Shown in pieces: positions 25,199 to 35,643 of a stretch of 64,000 nucleotides of DNA (positions within the stretch are counted from its first letter, which is position 1; the number at the start of each line of letters is the position of its first letter). The notes beneath the pieces were generated by a model, which had not been told where the DNA came from, ran no database searches, and was given only the letters and a program-made list of their open reading frames with translations. Location of the stretch: assembly GCA_051294375.1 (NCBI GenBank), contig CM119266.1:19851657-19915656 (forward strand). The letters run 5' to 3'. Source of the DNA: Paraspadella gotoi. Its lineage: Eukaryota > Chaetognatha. The translations under genes were made by a program, and so were the position numbers.

Positions 25199-25387
25199 AA
25201 TTTCTATGTACGCTAACGTATTAGGTTTTCTCTTCATTCTCGTGAACGTCGTAATTAACAAAAAGCAATTTTGCGATATTATTATACAAGTTACATTATT
25301 TTTCTCAAGGTACAACTTAAGCGTCCAAAATCCGAAGGTGGAGGAAGTAGTGCTACCTCGACGTCCACGAAAATTGTGTCGCAATAA
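17861..25387 (+). CDS. CELF/Bruno-like RNA-binding protein, 3' part of gene (9 exons, partial)
   Basis: CELF/Bruno proteins bind GU-rich RNA and control splicing, translation and decay; the family has two N-terminal RRMs, a long divergent linker and a C-terminal RRM3. Nine exons (17861-17911, 19612-19667, 20961-21291, 21530-21829, 24334-24405, 24548-24571, 24716-24876, 25034-25135, 25310-25387) join in one continuous frame of about 390 residues. Residues 1-278 are a linker rich in Ala, Ser, Asn, His and Gly. RRM3 spans about 294-369, with RNP2 LFIYHL and RNP1 KCFGFVSY, preceded by the family signature [12 protein letters not shown]. The RRM3 assignment is secure; the first two linker exons rest mainly on splice sites and phase. 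No exon for RRM1 or RRM2 was seen in 1-17860, so the 5' half should lie left of the window. The C-terminus (ends KIVSQ) differs from the usual short Arg-Pro-Tyr ending, which suggests an alternative last exon or lineage divergence. Confidence 0.9.
18650..18965 (+). mobile_element. TIR family A degenerate copy in CELF-like intron
   Basis: It starts near tcgcgagcacagacag with ttttcggtcagtctttt and ends near tcaattctgcgcaac, cccttggaatcgtcattc, matching the order of motifs in the 3060 copy. Confidence 0.5.
18966..19611. other. CELF-like intron, AT-rich
   Basis: Nothing else recognised. Confidence 0.5.
19612..19667 (+). CDS. CELF-like linker exon (56 nt)
   Basis: It is flanked by acceptor tttcccctcag and donor gtgagc. 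The in-phase reading is [18 protein letters not shown], ending on a codon boundary that fits the phase-0 start of the next exon. It is Pro/Thr/Ala-rich, like CELF linkers, and contains no domain. Confidence 0.6.
20095..20707. mobile_element. 613-bp foldback element in CELF-like intron
   Basis: The left end taaggcgtagt and right end actacgcctta are perfect inverted termini. The two halves (about 290 bp each) are imperfect reverse complements throughout, for example cattaagtgggt/acccacttaatg. Flanks carry gggcaatg-type repeats on both sides. No ORF. Single-arm relatives lie at about 23690-24010 and 26417-26740. Confidence 0.82.
20961..21291 (+). CDS. CELF-like linker exon, Ala-rich (331 nt)
   Basis: The acceptor is a T-run followed by acag and the donor is gtacgg. 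It encodes 110 residues plus one base. It opens with [19 protein letters not shown], has alanine runs in the middle, and contains [20 protein letters not shown] before a Gly-rich end. GC content and codon use stand out sharply from the AT-rich introns. If the donor is not used, the frame continues to a stop at 21361, so intron retention would truncate the protein before RRM3. Confidence 0.8.
21530..21829 (+). CDS. CELF-like linker exon, Asn/His/Ala-rich (300 nt)
   Basis: It begins CG TCG ACC (the A of the previous exon completes Thr) and ends CCA G before donor gtgccg. It encodes 99 residues with an Asn run, a His-rich stretch (QSHHHHN), [12 protein letters not shown] and Ala runs. The acceptor (tttataaaag) is weak in pyrimidines, so the exact start is less certain than the frame. 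Its length is a multiple of three, so it could be skipped without changing frame. Confidence 0.8.
21830..24333. other. Long CELF-like intron
   Basis: AT-rich. It contains a foldback-family relative at about 23460-24010 (agcgtagcaaaag near 23696; gacccttttatgatgac near 23476). Confidence 0.6.
23690..24010 (+). mobile_element. Foldback-family relative (half element)
   Basis: It shares gcgtagcaaaag, attcctcacgaaaagtt and attttattaagtgggttaaa in the same order as the left arm of 20095-20707. Confidence 0.6.
24334..24405 (+). CDS. CELF-like exon before RRM3 (72 nt)
   Basis: Acceptor tgtttag and donor gtgagc. The phase-consistent reading is [20 protein letters not shown] followed by FPA, the Ala/Pro/Tyr-type sequence expected just upstream of RRM3. 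Both ends lie in the same phase (72 nt), so it is a cassette that can be skipped in frame. Confidence 0.85.
24548..24571 (+). CDS. CELF-like 24-nt micro-exon
   Basis: Twenty-four bases lie between acceptor atcatcag and a perfect donor, gtaagt. Joined to its neighbours it reads A-LNLSSSL-V and links FPA to the [14 protein letters not shown] of RRM3. Skipping it also keeps the frame (GCA G joined to TT gives Val), so it is a plausible optional micro-exon. Confidence 0.75.
24716..24876 (+). CDS. CELF-like RRM3 exon A (RNP2)
   Basis: It encodes [14 protein letters not shown], then [17 protein letters not shown] and [20 protein letters not shown], ending TK. RNP2 is LFIYHL. This is near-diagnostic for CELF/Bruno RRM3 across animals. 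Acceptor ctctcacag; donor gttaaa. It ends on a codon boundary. Confidence 0.97.
25034..25135 (+). CDS. CELF-like RRM3 exon B (RNP1)
   Basis: Thirty-four codons starting [20 protein letters not shown] and ending [13 protein letters not shown]1 (KCFGFVSY) and the NGFQIG-KRLKVQLKR signature match CELF RRM3. Acceptor cacttttcag; donor gtggga; both boundaries are phase 0. Confidence 0.97.
25310..25387 (+). CDS. CELF-like terminal coding exon
   Basis: After acceptor tttttctcaag it reads [20 protein letters not shown], then KIVSQ and TAA. VQLKR completes the last RRM3 strand. The tail is Ser/Thr/Gly-rich instead of the common short ending. AATAAA hexamers overlap and follow the stop (25383-25388 and 25389-25394). 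An internal GAAG|gtggag (25336-25337 boundary region) could be an alternative donor leading to downstream exons; this is untested. Confidence 0.9.
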   Translation, partial: VQLKRPKSEGGGSSATSTSTKIVSQ

Positions 25388-25394
25388 AAATAAA
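25383..25394 (+). terminator. Candidate polyadenylation hexamers at the CELF-like stop
   Basis: Two AATAAA hexamers lie at 25383-25388 (overlapping the TAA stop) and 25389-25394. The region is A-rich, so they may be fortuitous. Confidence 0.3.
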
Positions 25395-25825
25395 AACAAC
25401 TAAAAACAAATGATAAAAAAAGCACAATGTATATTGCGTTTACGCCGTTTAAAAAGAATACAAAAAAAAAAACTATTTTTCTGAAAAGTTTCGAATTGAA
25501 AGAATATATATATATATTCGATGAAACACCACAATGACGCCATTGCCGCACTCCATGAATTCTGCATCCGCCTGCCTTAAATAGAAGTAAGTCAACACTA
25601 TTACATATTACAATATTTTTTATTTCTGTTTTTTTTTATCCAGTTTCAAAAGAATATTTTTTTTACAAATTTGTAGTATTTATTTATCGTCCTTACCATT
25701 GTTTTTTTTTAACCCAAAGATAAGTCAACAGAAAAAGGGTTTAAAAAATCAAAAAAAAAGAAAGCCAAAAAAAAATGTTTCTTCCCCTTCGGCGAATGTT
25801 TCGCCGCAGTTACTGTTCAGTCTCT
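25388..25825. other. 3' flank of CELF-like gene, no exon
   Basis: AT-rich with A and T runs; presumed 3' UTR or flank. Confidence 0.4.
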
Positions 25826-25839
25826 GTTGCTATGGCAAC
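25826..25839. promoter_or_regulatory. X-box-like palindrome (RFX site)
   Basis: gttgctatggcaac is a 14-bp near-palindrome matching the RFX X-box pattern (GTTNCC-AT-GGNAAC type) with one departure. It is immediately followed by cattgcaac, another half-site. Confidence 0.5.
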
Positions 25840-26046
25840 CATTGCAACGTCGTTGTCGACGTCGTGGTTACCGACTCGAGATTAGAAGGAACCTCCCCGA
25901 CGGCGTAGCAAAAAGGCTAAGAGAGAGAGAGAGAGAGCAACGGGAAAAGTAATAAAAGGGAGGATGAGAGGTGAAAAGGAAGAGAGAAAAAGAGAGAAAG
26001 AAAAGGGGAACAACGACAAATGAAGTACGCGGTTTTTTTCGCAACG

Positions 26047-26059
26047 GTTGCTTAGCAAC
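26047..26059. promoter_or_regulatory. Second X-box-like palindrome
   Basis: gttgcttagcaac, about 220 bp from the first site. Confidence 0.4.
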
Positions 26060-27119
26060 ATTGGCGACTCTACAATTCTCTGACGATCTGTCGGTTACAT
26101 GTAGACAAATTGTTGCCGAATAATGTTCATCGATACGTCCGTAGGGTTAAGTAGGTGATTGAATGTTTTAACAACTAAGTGAAAGAGACCATCAGTGAAA
26201 GACTGTAAGTGAAATGAAAATTGGTTCCATCCAAACACAAATGGACAATATTTATGTATTCAATGAGAAATTGATTTATTTTTGAATTGCTCATTAATGG
26301 CAAAATTATATATAGGTAGCTTCGTAACGCTTGTAATAAATAACTTATGGCAATAAAAATAAACAAACGTTTACATGGTCAATCCAGTTTATCGCTTCCC
26401 TTCTGGATATCTAATAAGGCGTAGTGAAAGTTGCTCATCAAAATTTGAATAGTTGATCATGAACAGTCTTGTACTAATTTATAAAAAAAAATTTTCATTT
26501 AATTTTTCAATTTTCACATTAGCCCATATTTATACAAAATATTCACCAAAAAAAATTCTAAATTTAAATTTTGTTTCCTTTTTTTTAAAGACGATTGGAA
26601 TTCCTCATAAAAAGTTGCTAAAAGAAAAAATAAGTTTTAATCAAAGAATCTGTCATTAAGTTAGCTAAAAAGTAAAAAAAAACTATTTTTTTCTTTTTTC
26701 TAAGTTGTTCATTTTAAATGTCGATCTAAAACTCGTAGCAAAATAAAAATGGTTAAGGAAAAAGTTTATGTAAAACTTGACCCTGGATCTAAAGTCGAGG
26801 AGGATAAACGAGCGAGCGAGTCTACACGACCTTCTCGATTCAAATAGTATTTGTGTCTAATTAACATTTATAAAAGTGAGCATGTCAAGCAAGTCAAGCC
26901 AGTCATATTCTTCAGTCTTTAAGTTTTTGAGAAATGAGAGAGAAAATACAATTTTTGGTTCTCTTGCTTGAAATTCAAAATGTGACTTTTTTGTCAAAAG
27001 GAAAAAAGAGAGAGAAGATAGCCGACGACGACGATAATAACGACGTCGACGACTGAGGCTTCACTGTAGTTCGGTGAAAGGATTCTTTGTGACTAAGGGC
27101 ATCTTGATGACTGTGGTCA
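26060..27119. other. Non-coding; foldback-family relative inside
   Basis: 26417-26740 begins taaggcgtagtgaaagtt and follows the left arm of the 20095 element. No gene. Confidence 0.5.
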
Positions 27120-27330
27120 AAGTCTTGATTGAAAGCTTGCCATGTCATGTAAGAGTCATGAAGGCCTTATGCCACCAAAGCCTGTCCAGTGTCCAAAGTC
27201 AGAGGCAAAATACCTTATTTATTAAATGAATGGATTATTTTATATTGGTTGTACCATTTCATAAAACAGTGAGAACGAGATTCGAACTCGATTGAGGCGA
27301 AAACAATTGCGTGTTGCAATTAATAAAGGT
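27120..27330 (-). mobile_element. Family B copy with tRNA-like head (SINE candidate)
   Basis: On the minus strand it starts near 27320 with a box-B-like gagttcgaatctc (27283-27297), followed by the family B body (ccattcatttaataaat, aagctttcaatcaagac). The box A is poor. Confidence 0.45.
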
Positions 27331-27659
27331 CGAATTGAATTTTTAAAAAATGAAATAAAAAATAAAATCAATTTTGACCATTTTGTATCTTTCTCTACAC
27401 CGTTAGTCCATCAGCTTCCTTTCGCCTAAACTCTTCTTTCCTTCCTCCTTCCTCCTTTTCCAATCACCGGAATTGGCCCAGCGGCAGCGGCCTCTGATGT
27501 TCATCGTAGTAATGATATTAATCGTCGATTCTTGATGGCTCCATGACGCCATCAAAAAGGTGCCTCCGGCCTTCTTTCCGGTTCTCGCCATCGCCTCCTT
27601 TTTTTTATAGTCCACCCTTATTTTCTATATAAATATTTTTTATATTTTCTATATAAATA
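27331..27659. other. Non-coding
   Basis: Nothing recognised. Confidence 0.4.
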
Positions 27660-27745
27660 TTTTTCCCTGCAATTTTTCAGAGCGCCTTCGTCGAATGGTC
27701 GATTTTAATGCGCGTTTTAGTCGCGCGAACATTCTACCTCTTTCT

Positions 27746-27746
27746 G

Positions 27747-27816
<70 letters not shown>
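27746..27816. repeat. (TC)n microsatellite
   Basis: About 35 TC units; absent from the noisy second copy at the equivalent place (about 37350). Confidence 0.95.
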
Positions 27817-27820
<4 letters not shown>

Positions 27821-30800
27821 GTAGTAATAAGTTCAAATGGGAAAAATATATACGAACACCTTCTAAATTTTCAGAACTGTTTTGTTCTGTGATTTATTTT
27901 AATCAAATCTGATTTTATTATTTATTTCCTTTTTGTCCAGGTTTGCGCCTACTTTTGCCTGGAAGGGGTAAACAACTCAGCATATTTTTTTCAACTAAAT
28001 ACATTATTGCAACTGTGGGACTTCCTTCATCAGAATTTTACGAAAAATGTTACGAAAACGTACGACACGTCAACAATTCCAACTAAATTAAAAATAGAAA
28101 ACAAGCTTAAAGAATTGAATATATACACAAAGTATAAAGATACGACGTTTCATCATTTCAACATTCATATCTCTCGTTCTTGCCATAAAAATCGAAATAA
28201 AAACACGGAGATCAGACGAGAGTGGTACCAAAAAAAAATCGTTGGATTAGTTGAAAAACTTTTTATTATGTTAATGTTTAAAAAGATTTGGAGTATTTAC
28301 GTGGGTATTACAAGTTCACATTTTATTTTTTACTGATTTATCGATTTCCAATTGAAAAATTCTCACTCTCTCTCCCTTTCTCCCACTTTCATTCCCCTTT
28401 TCCCTAATTTTCGACAAAATTGCCTTGTAATACGATTTATCAATTTTAATCAAAATATAGACAAAAATAGATTTAATTTCCTTCGAATACTTTACAGCAT
28501 ATATAAAGATAACCGCACTTATGAGGACCTTTCTTATGAAAGTTAATGTCTTTAACTAATTTTTTTATGTATTAATAATTTGGTAATCTGAATTTTAGCT
28601 TAAAATTTAAAAGTAATGGTAATTTACTTTAAAATATCAGCGAAGTAATGGTTTTATAAGCCTTTAAATCTTTTCATTGAGAAAATAAGCGTCAATTTTA
28701 AATTTGACTTTAGATTAAAATCCCTCGGCGTTCCCAAGAAACTTGGTCAGTAAGTGGTACTTCTATTATGTATTCTGCATTCAGTATCTATTTTTTGTAT
28801 CACTCAAATTTGAAATCCAAGTAAAAGATTTATCCGCGCAAATTGTAATATTGTCCTAGTTCCCAGACGCAAGTTACATTAACCCTCTTGTGTTTTTTTC
28901 ATACCCTCAATACAATTTTTTTCCAAACTCTTGAGCTTATCCACTTTTGATTATCTTTAAAAAAAACTTTATAAAGCTTACGTACAGTCATCCTTGTGTC
29001 CCGGAAAATTCTCAGATAACTAACCTCAAATTTAATTTCTTTATTTGTTAAACTTTTAAAGTTTGCGAATTCGAATTTGTATTTTTACTAGAGAAATTAA
29101 AAGCTTTTGTATGCTGTCTCGAAGAAAAAGATATTCACAGTTCCTGTGCCCAATGCCTCTGTCTCCACTGCAGTGCAACATATCATTGCTTAAAGTTAGT
29201 TGTTATTTCTTTTTCATTGTTGTCATGTACAGGATTACTGAAATTTCAGCCAATTAAAAAATCTGGAGAACATGGTAAAAACCTGAATGTGTCGCAAAGT
29301 TACTCTTGATCAACTTAAATATTAAATATAAAGGATTTTTTATTTTTTCGATGAAAGTTGTTAGCTGTTTAATACGTGACTGCTCTTTTCCAACTAAAGG
29401 TTTTATTTAAATCGGCAATAATAATGATCATTTCGCATGTGAATCAAAATTTTTTGAAAAGGACGCAAAAAAGAAAAAATTAAAATTATGTTCAGAAATA
29501 AAGATCGTTCTTGTTACAAAATTTGTAAATGAATTGTTAATCAATAAATCAAAAAAAATCCCTATGTTATCTCTCTCCAAGCATTATTTTTAGATAAAGT
29601 CAAGCCTCATTGTTTTGGTTGGAGCATATTTATTCGCTCATTCCCAAAAAAATGAAAGATAGTATGATTTTATACTAATCATACATCAAGATTATAAAAT
29701 CAAAAAATTCAGAATTAAATGTTCTTCGAACCATATCACTGTTACTCTTATTGCAACTGCATTCCGCTTTTGATTTTGCATTTTCTTGGAAAATAATTTA
29801 ATCATTCCAGTTCGATTTATGACAGGTTTTTCAACGCGGACAATTGATTCAAAATTTTTGGATTATACCCCTATTATATTCCTTTACCATAGTTCACTAT
29901 GCCCTCTACTTTCTTAGGTATAAATTAGTCACAGTGTATCATAATTGATTATGGCACTCTGTGATTAACCTGGTGGTACTCCTAATAGGTTTCTATAAGT
30001 TTGCTTTTAAAGCAAAAGCAAATTCCACTAAAGAGAATGTGCTTGTATAATCATAAAATACTTTTGTCCCTCTCCACCTTGAATACTCAATAAGAGTACA
30101 ATATATTCAATTTTACGATGCGTCGGATAAAGAACACGACATTAACCGGTACAGTATTCTGCTAATATTAATCTAACGATAAAATCTAAAAAATCTTCTT
30201 GAAAGTTTTTAGAGTTCATCATTTTTTAGAATTTTTCAATTCTTTTAATTAAGTTTTGAATACTGTATTACGTTGCTCTTTAATGAAGATGAGGTCTAAC
30301 ATCTTCAGAGAGTTATTCATTATTTTGAAATGAATGCTAAATGAATCAAACGAACTATCATGCCTTGATAGATAATATATACTTTTATCATCGTAAACAC
30401 ATAACCTGTTTAAAAATCGTTTTTACAGCGGTGATTCACGTTCAACCGTATTTGATAATAAGTTACATAATTTTTTTTTTATTTTATAAATGCACCGAAA
30501 GTAAAAATGATTTTTTTTTTTTGAACCGGTTTTACCAATATGATGTATCTTTTTATCATTTTCACTGACGAGGGTGGTTGCCGTTGTGGACCGTTCTCTC
30601 CCTTTTTTTTTATATTAATTACTTATCCACAAAGTCAACTTCCTTGGTGATTGTTTTACTTTGACATATTTCCGAAACTTGTTGGGATTTTTTTTTTTTC
30701 TCGCCCCCTTCTTTCCTACTCCCTCTCGTCCTCCTTATTTCCTACCGTTGACTCCAAAAAAAAAAAAAAAAAAAAAAAAGCGGAATCCGTTTAAAAAAAA

Positions 30801-31739
30801 TACTTATTCGCGTGTTTCTAAAGCATAATTAATAATTATTCGCCACCTACGTACTATCGGCATCGACGAGCCTTTGTGAATCTTTTTTTTTTTCTCGGAT
30901 ACGACAATCATTGTTTGGATTCTTTGAAGAAGTTTTGTTCGGAGGGAGATACTCTCCTCGTTTTTTGGGTTCGCAAAAGGCGATCATTTTTCGCCCGTAT
31001 TCACATCCCCCCCCCCAAAAAAAAACAACTGGTTTTTTAAAAAAAGAAGAGAAGTACGTTACTTTTTCTGCGTTTTGATGTTAGCCAAGGGATGTGTTAT
31101 TCGATTTTTTTTTCCCTATTATCCTATTATTTTGTTACGCATCGATTATTCGATCAAAATCGAACGAAAAAAAAAACATATCCCAAAAATTTATCATAAG
31201 TCGGTGCTGATTTTTTTCGTCTTAATCATTTCCTTACGATAATAAATGGTTCACATTAGCATTACATTATAGTTATACAAAAATACAATTAACTTATACA
31301 ACACCATGATTTTTGAAGAAAAAAAATTGGGTCCGTTTTTTGTAAATAAAATTGATCCTTATTAAATTTTAATCACCCAAAACGAAGAACTTTTGTTTTT
31401 TATTGATTTGGTCCAGTATCTAAACTTTTTATAGAGGTGACCGTCCTTTCCAAAGAGAGAGAGAAAGAGATAAATAGAGATAGGGGAAGGATACACAGAG
31501 ACAGAGAAAGACAGAGAGATTGTTGATATGAAAATTTTGACACAGAAATCCATGGAATGAAAGTTATATAAACCGGGGCTTTTTTAGACGGATAGAAACA
31601 AAGAAAGTCAGGAAGAAAATCACATTTCTCAGTGATAATATGATCAGGCAGATATAAAATACATCTATTAATTAATCAGTTTATAGTGATGACTTTCTGT
31701 TCCAATGTTTGAATTTTTGAAAATAATATGACTTGATAT

Positions 31740-31826
31740 TTGATTAAAACGAAATTGTGATCGACAGACAGACTGACCCAAAAATGACTCATAGAGTCGC
31801 TCTGCGAGTACTCGTGGCGCATCTAA
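31740..31826 (-). mobile_element. TIR family A fragment
   Basis: gcgagtactcgtggcgcat at the right end, preceded by cagacagactgaccc; reverse orientation. Confidence 0.45.
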
Positions 31827-32061
31827 AGAAGAGAGAAAGGGAGTGAAAATTTAAGATAGAAGGAAAATCGGTGCATGCGATAGCAACGGGTAGACATCGT
31901 ATCTTTCTCGATTGTTGTCTTGAAAAGAAGGGAAGGGATTGAGACATGATTTTCGTCGGTGGTCAAGAGACCCAATACCTTCTATTTTCTCAGATACAGA
32001 TTTTTCGTCAATTTTTATTCTAATGTCGTCCTTTCTTCTCTTCCTCTCTCTCTCTCAATCT

Positions 32062-32141
32062 TTCATGCTCATCTCCTCATTCTCTCATGCTAATCTCCTC
32101 ATTCTCTCATGCTAATCTCCTCATTCTCTCATGCTTTTTTC
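32062..32141. repeat. 22-bp tandem repeat, about 4 copies
   Basis: Unit tcatgctaatctcctcattc plus tc. Confidence 0.9.
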
Positions 32142-33357
32142 CCGCCATCTTTTTGATTGTCCAAAAGGCCACATCTCTAAAGACTACGTTGGTACTGCTT
32201 CTCTATTTCCAAACGCGGTCGTGATCATTTCTTTCAGTCTTTGTAAAGAAAATACATAAAACGATAACCGTGGTAGATATTTATTTGTAAAACATTGAAA
32301 TGTATGTTAAAATTCTTTTCTTTTAGAATAGAAATTCTATCGGCTAGAAAATCTCATTCGAAAAGGTTTCCAACCGTCCTCTCTCTTTTCTTATTTCGCC
32401 AATCCTATTCTACGTTTCATTTCCTCTTCCCAAATCGGTCGCCATCTTTGCCGAATGCGCCCCATTTCAGCTCAAATTTAGAATTAATTTTTTTTTATGG
32501 TTTAAAAATTAGGCAAGGGTTTAAGAACAAATATAATATTAAGGATTAGGTTAGGGATTAGGATTTAAGGTTAAAATAAAGTTCGTGGATTAAAAAACAG
32601 AAAGAGTCGCTTCCGGAAAATAGTTCCTATCGGACTCCCTCTCTTGCGTTTACATTAATTCTGGATTTTGACCAAATCGTCTCTGCCTTCGATCAAAAAA
32701 GATACACGCAATAATAGACTAGTGTTTCCGATTTTTCGCCCAAAACTTCTCATGATTTCTTTAACTTTTTCTTATGCCATAATTCGTTTTCCTTAGTTGG
32801 CTGGATTTAGAAAATAACTTTAACATAGGGCGCCCGATGAAATGAATATGAGAAGTTAAGATCAGCGGTACAAGTTTGGTCCTATAACTGATATCACGTT
32901 ATGTGTTTGTTTTTTTAAAGGACTGTATAGTGTATACTTAGTACTTAGTTTTCATCCTCTAACCTTCTTAGAAGTAAATACTAGATATAACCAGATCCAA
33001 AAAACTCTCCTTGCAGTTCTGAAAGCCCTATAATTTAATTTGGTTTCATAATAGAATTAAAAATTTTTAAAAAATATTGAACTAAAGTTAATTTCTAGGG
33101 ACTAAAAAAAATTTTTTAAAAAATTCATAATATAATCGAGAAAGCAGAAAAAAATTAAGGTTTTTATTTATCAGAAAAGAGAATGATCGAACTTACTCAC
33201 CCTAATCACTTTTGTTAGCCCCATTTCCCCCCCAATGAGAAACTTTATTCTAATCTAACTAGTTTTATAAACTATAGTTCTATAAACTTGAAAAATAAAA
33301 AAAAACATAGAAAGTAAAGTAAAAAAACGGAAAAAGACACAAAAGAAAAAAGGAAAA

Positions 33358-33573
33358 TCATGGAGGACGATTAATATTCGCCAAACTCAACGACATCTCG
33401 TGGTCTTTCGTAACTGAAATGATACGTGGAATGGCGTTACGTGACTCGGCAGAGAGAAGGTTTGGGTTCGATGGAAGGTCATCCCAGACTTGACTTCCTT
33501 CCCATGACGAGACGATGGAGATGGCGTCGTTGTTGTGGTTCTCAGTCCTCGACATCCCTAGTGGGGTAGTCAA
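33358..33573 (-). CDS. Hypothetical ORF, 71 aa (possible terminal exon)
   Basis: Coding-like composition: MTTPLGMSRTENHNNDAISI, then VSSWEGSQVWDDLPSNPNLL, SAESRNAIPRIISVTKDHEM and SLSLANINRPP with TGA. No family recognised. The second copy (45964-46178) differs by paired compensating indels that change a few residues in the middle and break the frame near the N-terminus. Either copy may carry errors. Confidence 0.35.
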   Translation of the reverse strand: MTTPLGMSRTENHNNDAISIVSSWEGSQVWDDLPSNPNLLSAESRNAIPRIISVTKDHEMSLSLANINRPP

Positions 33574-34368
33574 CCGTTTTTCATTGGTGGCGTCTTAGCG
33601 AAGACTGCCTTCAGGTTTAGCAATACAGACAATTAGACATTGTCATTTTGACAACACATTATTAATGCGCATAATTCGGCATCATTTAGAGTTGAGTACC
33701 AATATATGCTGAATTGTGCATATGTTTCTTACTTGTGATCACGTAAAAAAAACGATCACTTGGAAAAAAAAGTCAACGCATTGTATCTCATTTAATAATT
33801 AGTCAACATACTGAATATTTCGCACAGAGGTTATGAATCCTTAACGCTAAATGTTTTATCCTGTGTAGTCAAGTGAACATAAACAACTACGGTCACGTGA
33901 TCAAACGCTGCTCACAACTATCTCTGAAATCTATAACATATTGAATTGCATCCATAAGACAATTAACGTCGGCAAAATCCGTAAATAATAGGATTTGTTT
34001 AAAATGCTAATGAAATTTTTTTTTTTAAATTTCTATAAAAATATTTAAGTGCGAATATGGTAACAATTTTAATGACTATATATCTATCATTATCTACAAT
34101 TCAACTGCTTTAATTTGAGACCACTCCTAACTTTCTACGGTTTCTCGTTTCTCAATTATTAATAAAATTTCATAAAAAAAATATGTTTTCTCCATATTTA
34201 TAAATTATAAACAAACTGAAGAAATCATCCAAAAATAATGATGATGATGTTTTTAAATGACTAGGATAGAAAAATAGAAAAATTATAGTCTTTTGTTTAT
34301 TAAAATGTTTTGGGTAGCTGGGTACTTATTAAAGTTTTGACCCACCTCGATGAGGACGGCAACTCATG

Positions 34369-34378
34369 CTATATAAGA
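34369..34378 (+). promoter_or_regulatory. TATA-box-like element
   Basis: gctatataag, about 50 bp upstream of the ATG of a small acidic ORF; identical in the second copy (46958-46967). Confidence 0.35.
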
Positions 34379-34424
34379 ACTATCATCCTGCAACCGATTT
34401 TGAGGACATAGCGGACTTTGCGAA

Positions 34425-34565
34425 ATGGCAGGAAGCGAATTGACAGTCAAACCGACGATCGACGATATTGTGAACGATGAAGACGACGACGACGACTGCT
34501 GCCTGGTGGATGACGATGCTAACGACGATTTGGTAAACGACGACGATGACGACGACGACGAATAA
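34425..34565 (+). CDS. Small acidic ORF, 46 aa (candidate)
   Basis: ATG to TAA: MAGSELTVKPTIDDIVNDED, then Asp-rich sequence with one CC pair, ending in an Asp run and Glu. Exactly preserved at 47014-47154. A donor-like gttaatg|gtaagt follows at about 34686. The opposite strand has a Ser-rich frame (34364-34642) over the same (GAC)n repeat, so strand and coding status are uncertain. Confidence 0.25.
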   Translation: MAGSELTVKPTIDDIVNDEDDDDDCCLVDDDANDDLVNDDDDDDDE

Positions 34566-35558
34566 GAGAATGAGATGACGTCGACGACGACCATTCGATT
34601 CCATCCGTCTGTCTGGTCAAATCCAGAAAAACTTTCATGCAACTTACGTTCCCCATATCTCAGGGTTTTTTTTTTGGTAGTTAATGGTAAGTCGATGCTT
34701 GGTCTACTTCCTCCGGAGGTAGGACGAGAGAGGGGGGAGAGAGATATGAGAAGGGGGGGGGAATAATCAATTCCTTTGATGGAAAAGAAGAAGGAAGAAA
34801 GTTTTTGTTTGGTTATATATGTTTATTCTTTTTTGCGATTTTTTTTTTTTTTTGCTTTTTTCAAAATGATGGATGAAAAATCAAAAAGCCCCGACGTTGG
34901 AAAAGGAAAATAAGTCAAAATGACGAAAAATGAAAATGTGTGACTGTAATCTTTGTTTATAGAACAAATTTGAATTTTAAGTATTTTTTTTTAAATCCAG
35001 CTTGTTCACTTTAGGAAAATAATCTAAGATTTTCATCTTGTTTTTTTGGCGAGATTCATTCGTTTGTTATCTAAAATCAAAAGTCTAAAAATGAATATTA
35101 TTTTATTCGATTCAAAATTTTTTTTTCAGACTTTCAACGCTTGAGGCTCGAGAAATAATTTTGTTTATTCGGTTGTCAGAGAAACTACAAAGTGAACTCA
35201 AGACTTAATCCCAATGTCAATAATAGGAGAGAAAGCGTTGTCTCTCTAACCCCGTTTCATTTCCTTGAGAGAAAGAATATACGGGAACCGGAAGGAGGGT
35301 CTCTTGAATTATGAACTACCTATTCGGCGAAGAACCGATGCCCAACATCAGAGCAAAACGAGAAAATGAAAAATATGAGGAAAAAAAAAGGAAGTAGAAG
35401 ATAAAGAGAGAAAAAATAAGGAAAAAAATAGAAAAAAGGAAAAAAAAAGAAAGGAAAGGAAAGGGGCATGGAAGAAAATTACGGTCATGGGAAAAATAGT
35501 CCAGAACAGGAGGAAAATAAGAAATGGAATGAACAAGGAAAAAAAATCTTTGATTTCC

Positions 35559-35559
<1 letters not shown>

Positions 35560-35592
<33 letters not shown>

Positions 35593-35643
35593 CTCTCTCT
35601 CTCTGCTCTCTCGTCTCTCTCTCTCCTTCTCTCTATCTCTCGC
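35560..35643. repeat. (TC)n microsatellite, copy 1
   Basis: Interrupted; its counterpart at 48134-48231 is longer and purer. Confidence 0.95.

Noticed and set aside
28007-28336. 109-aa AT-rich frame
   Set aside because: No motif, AT-driven composition, and not maintained in the noisy second copy.
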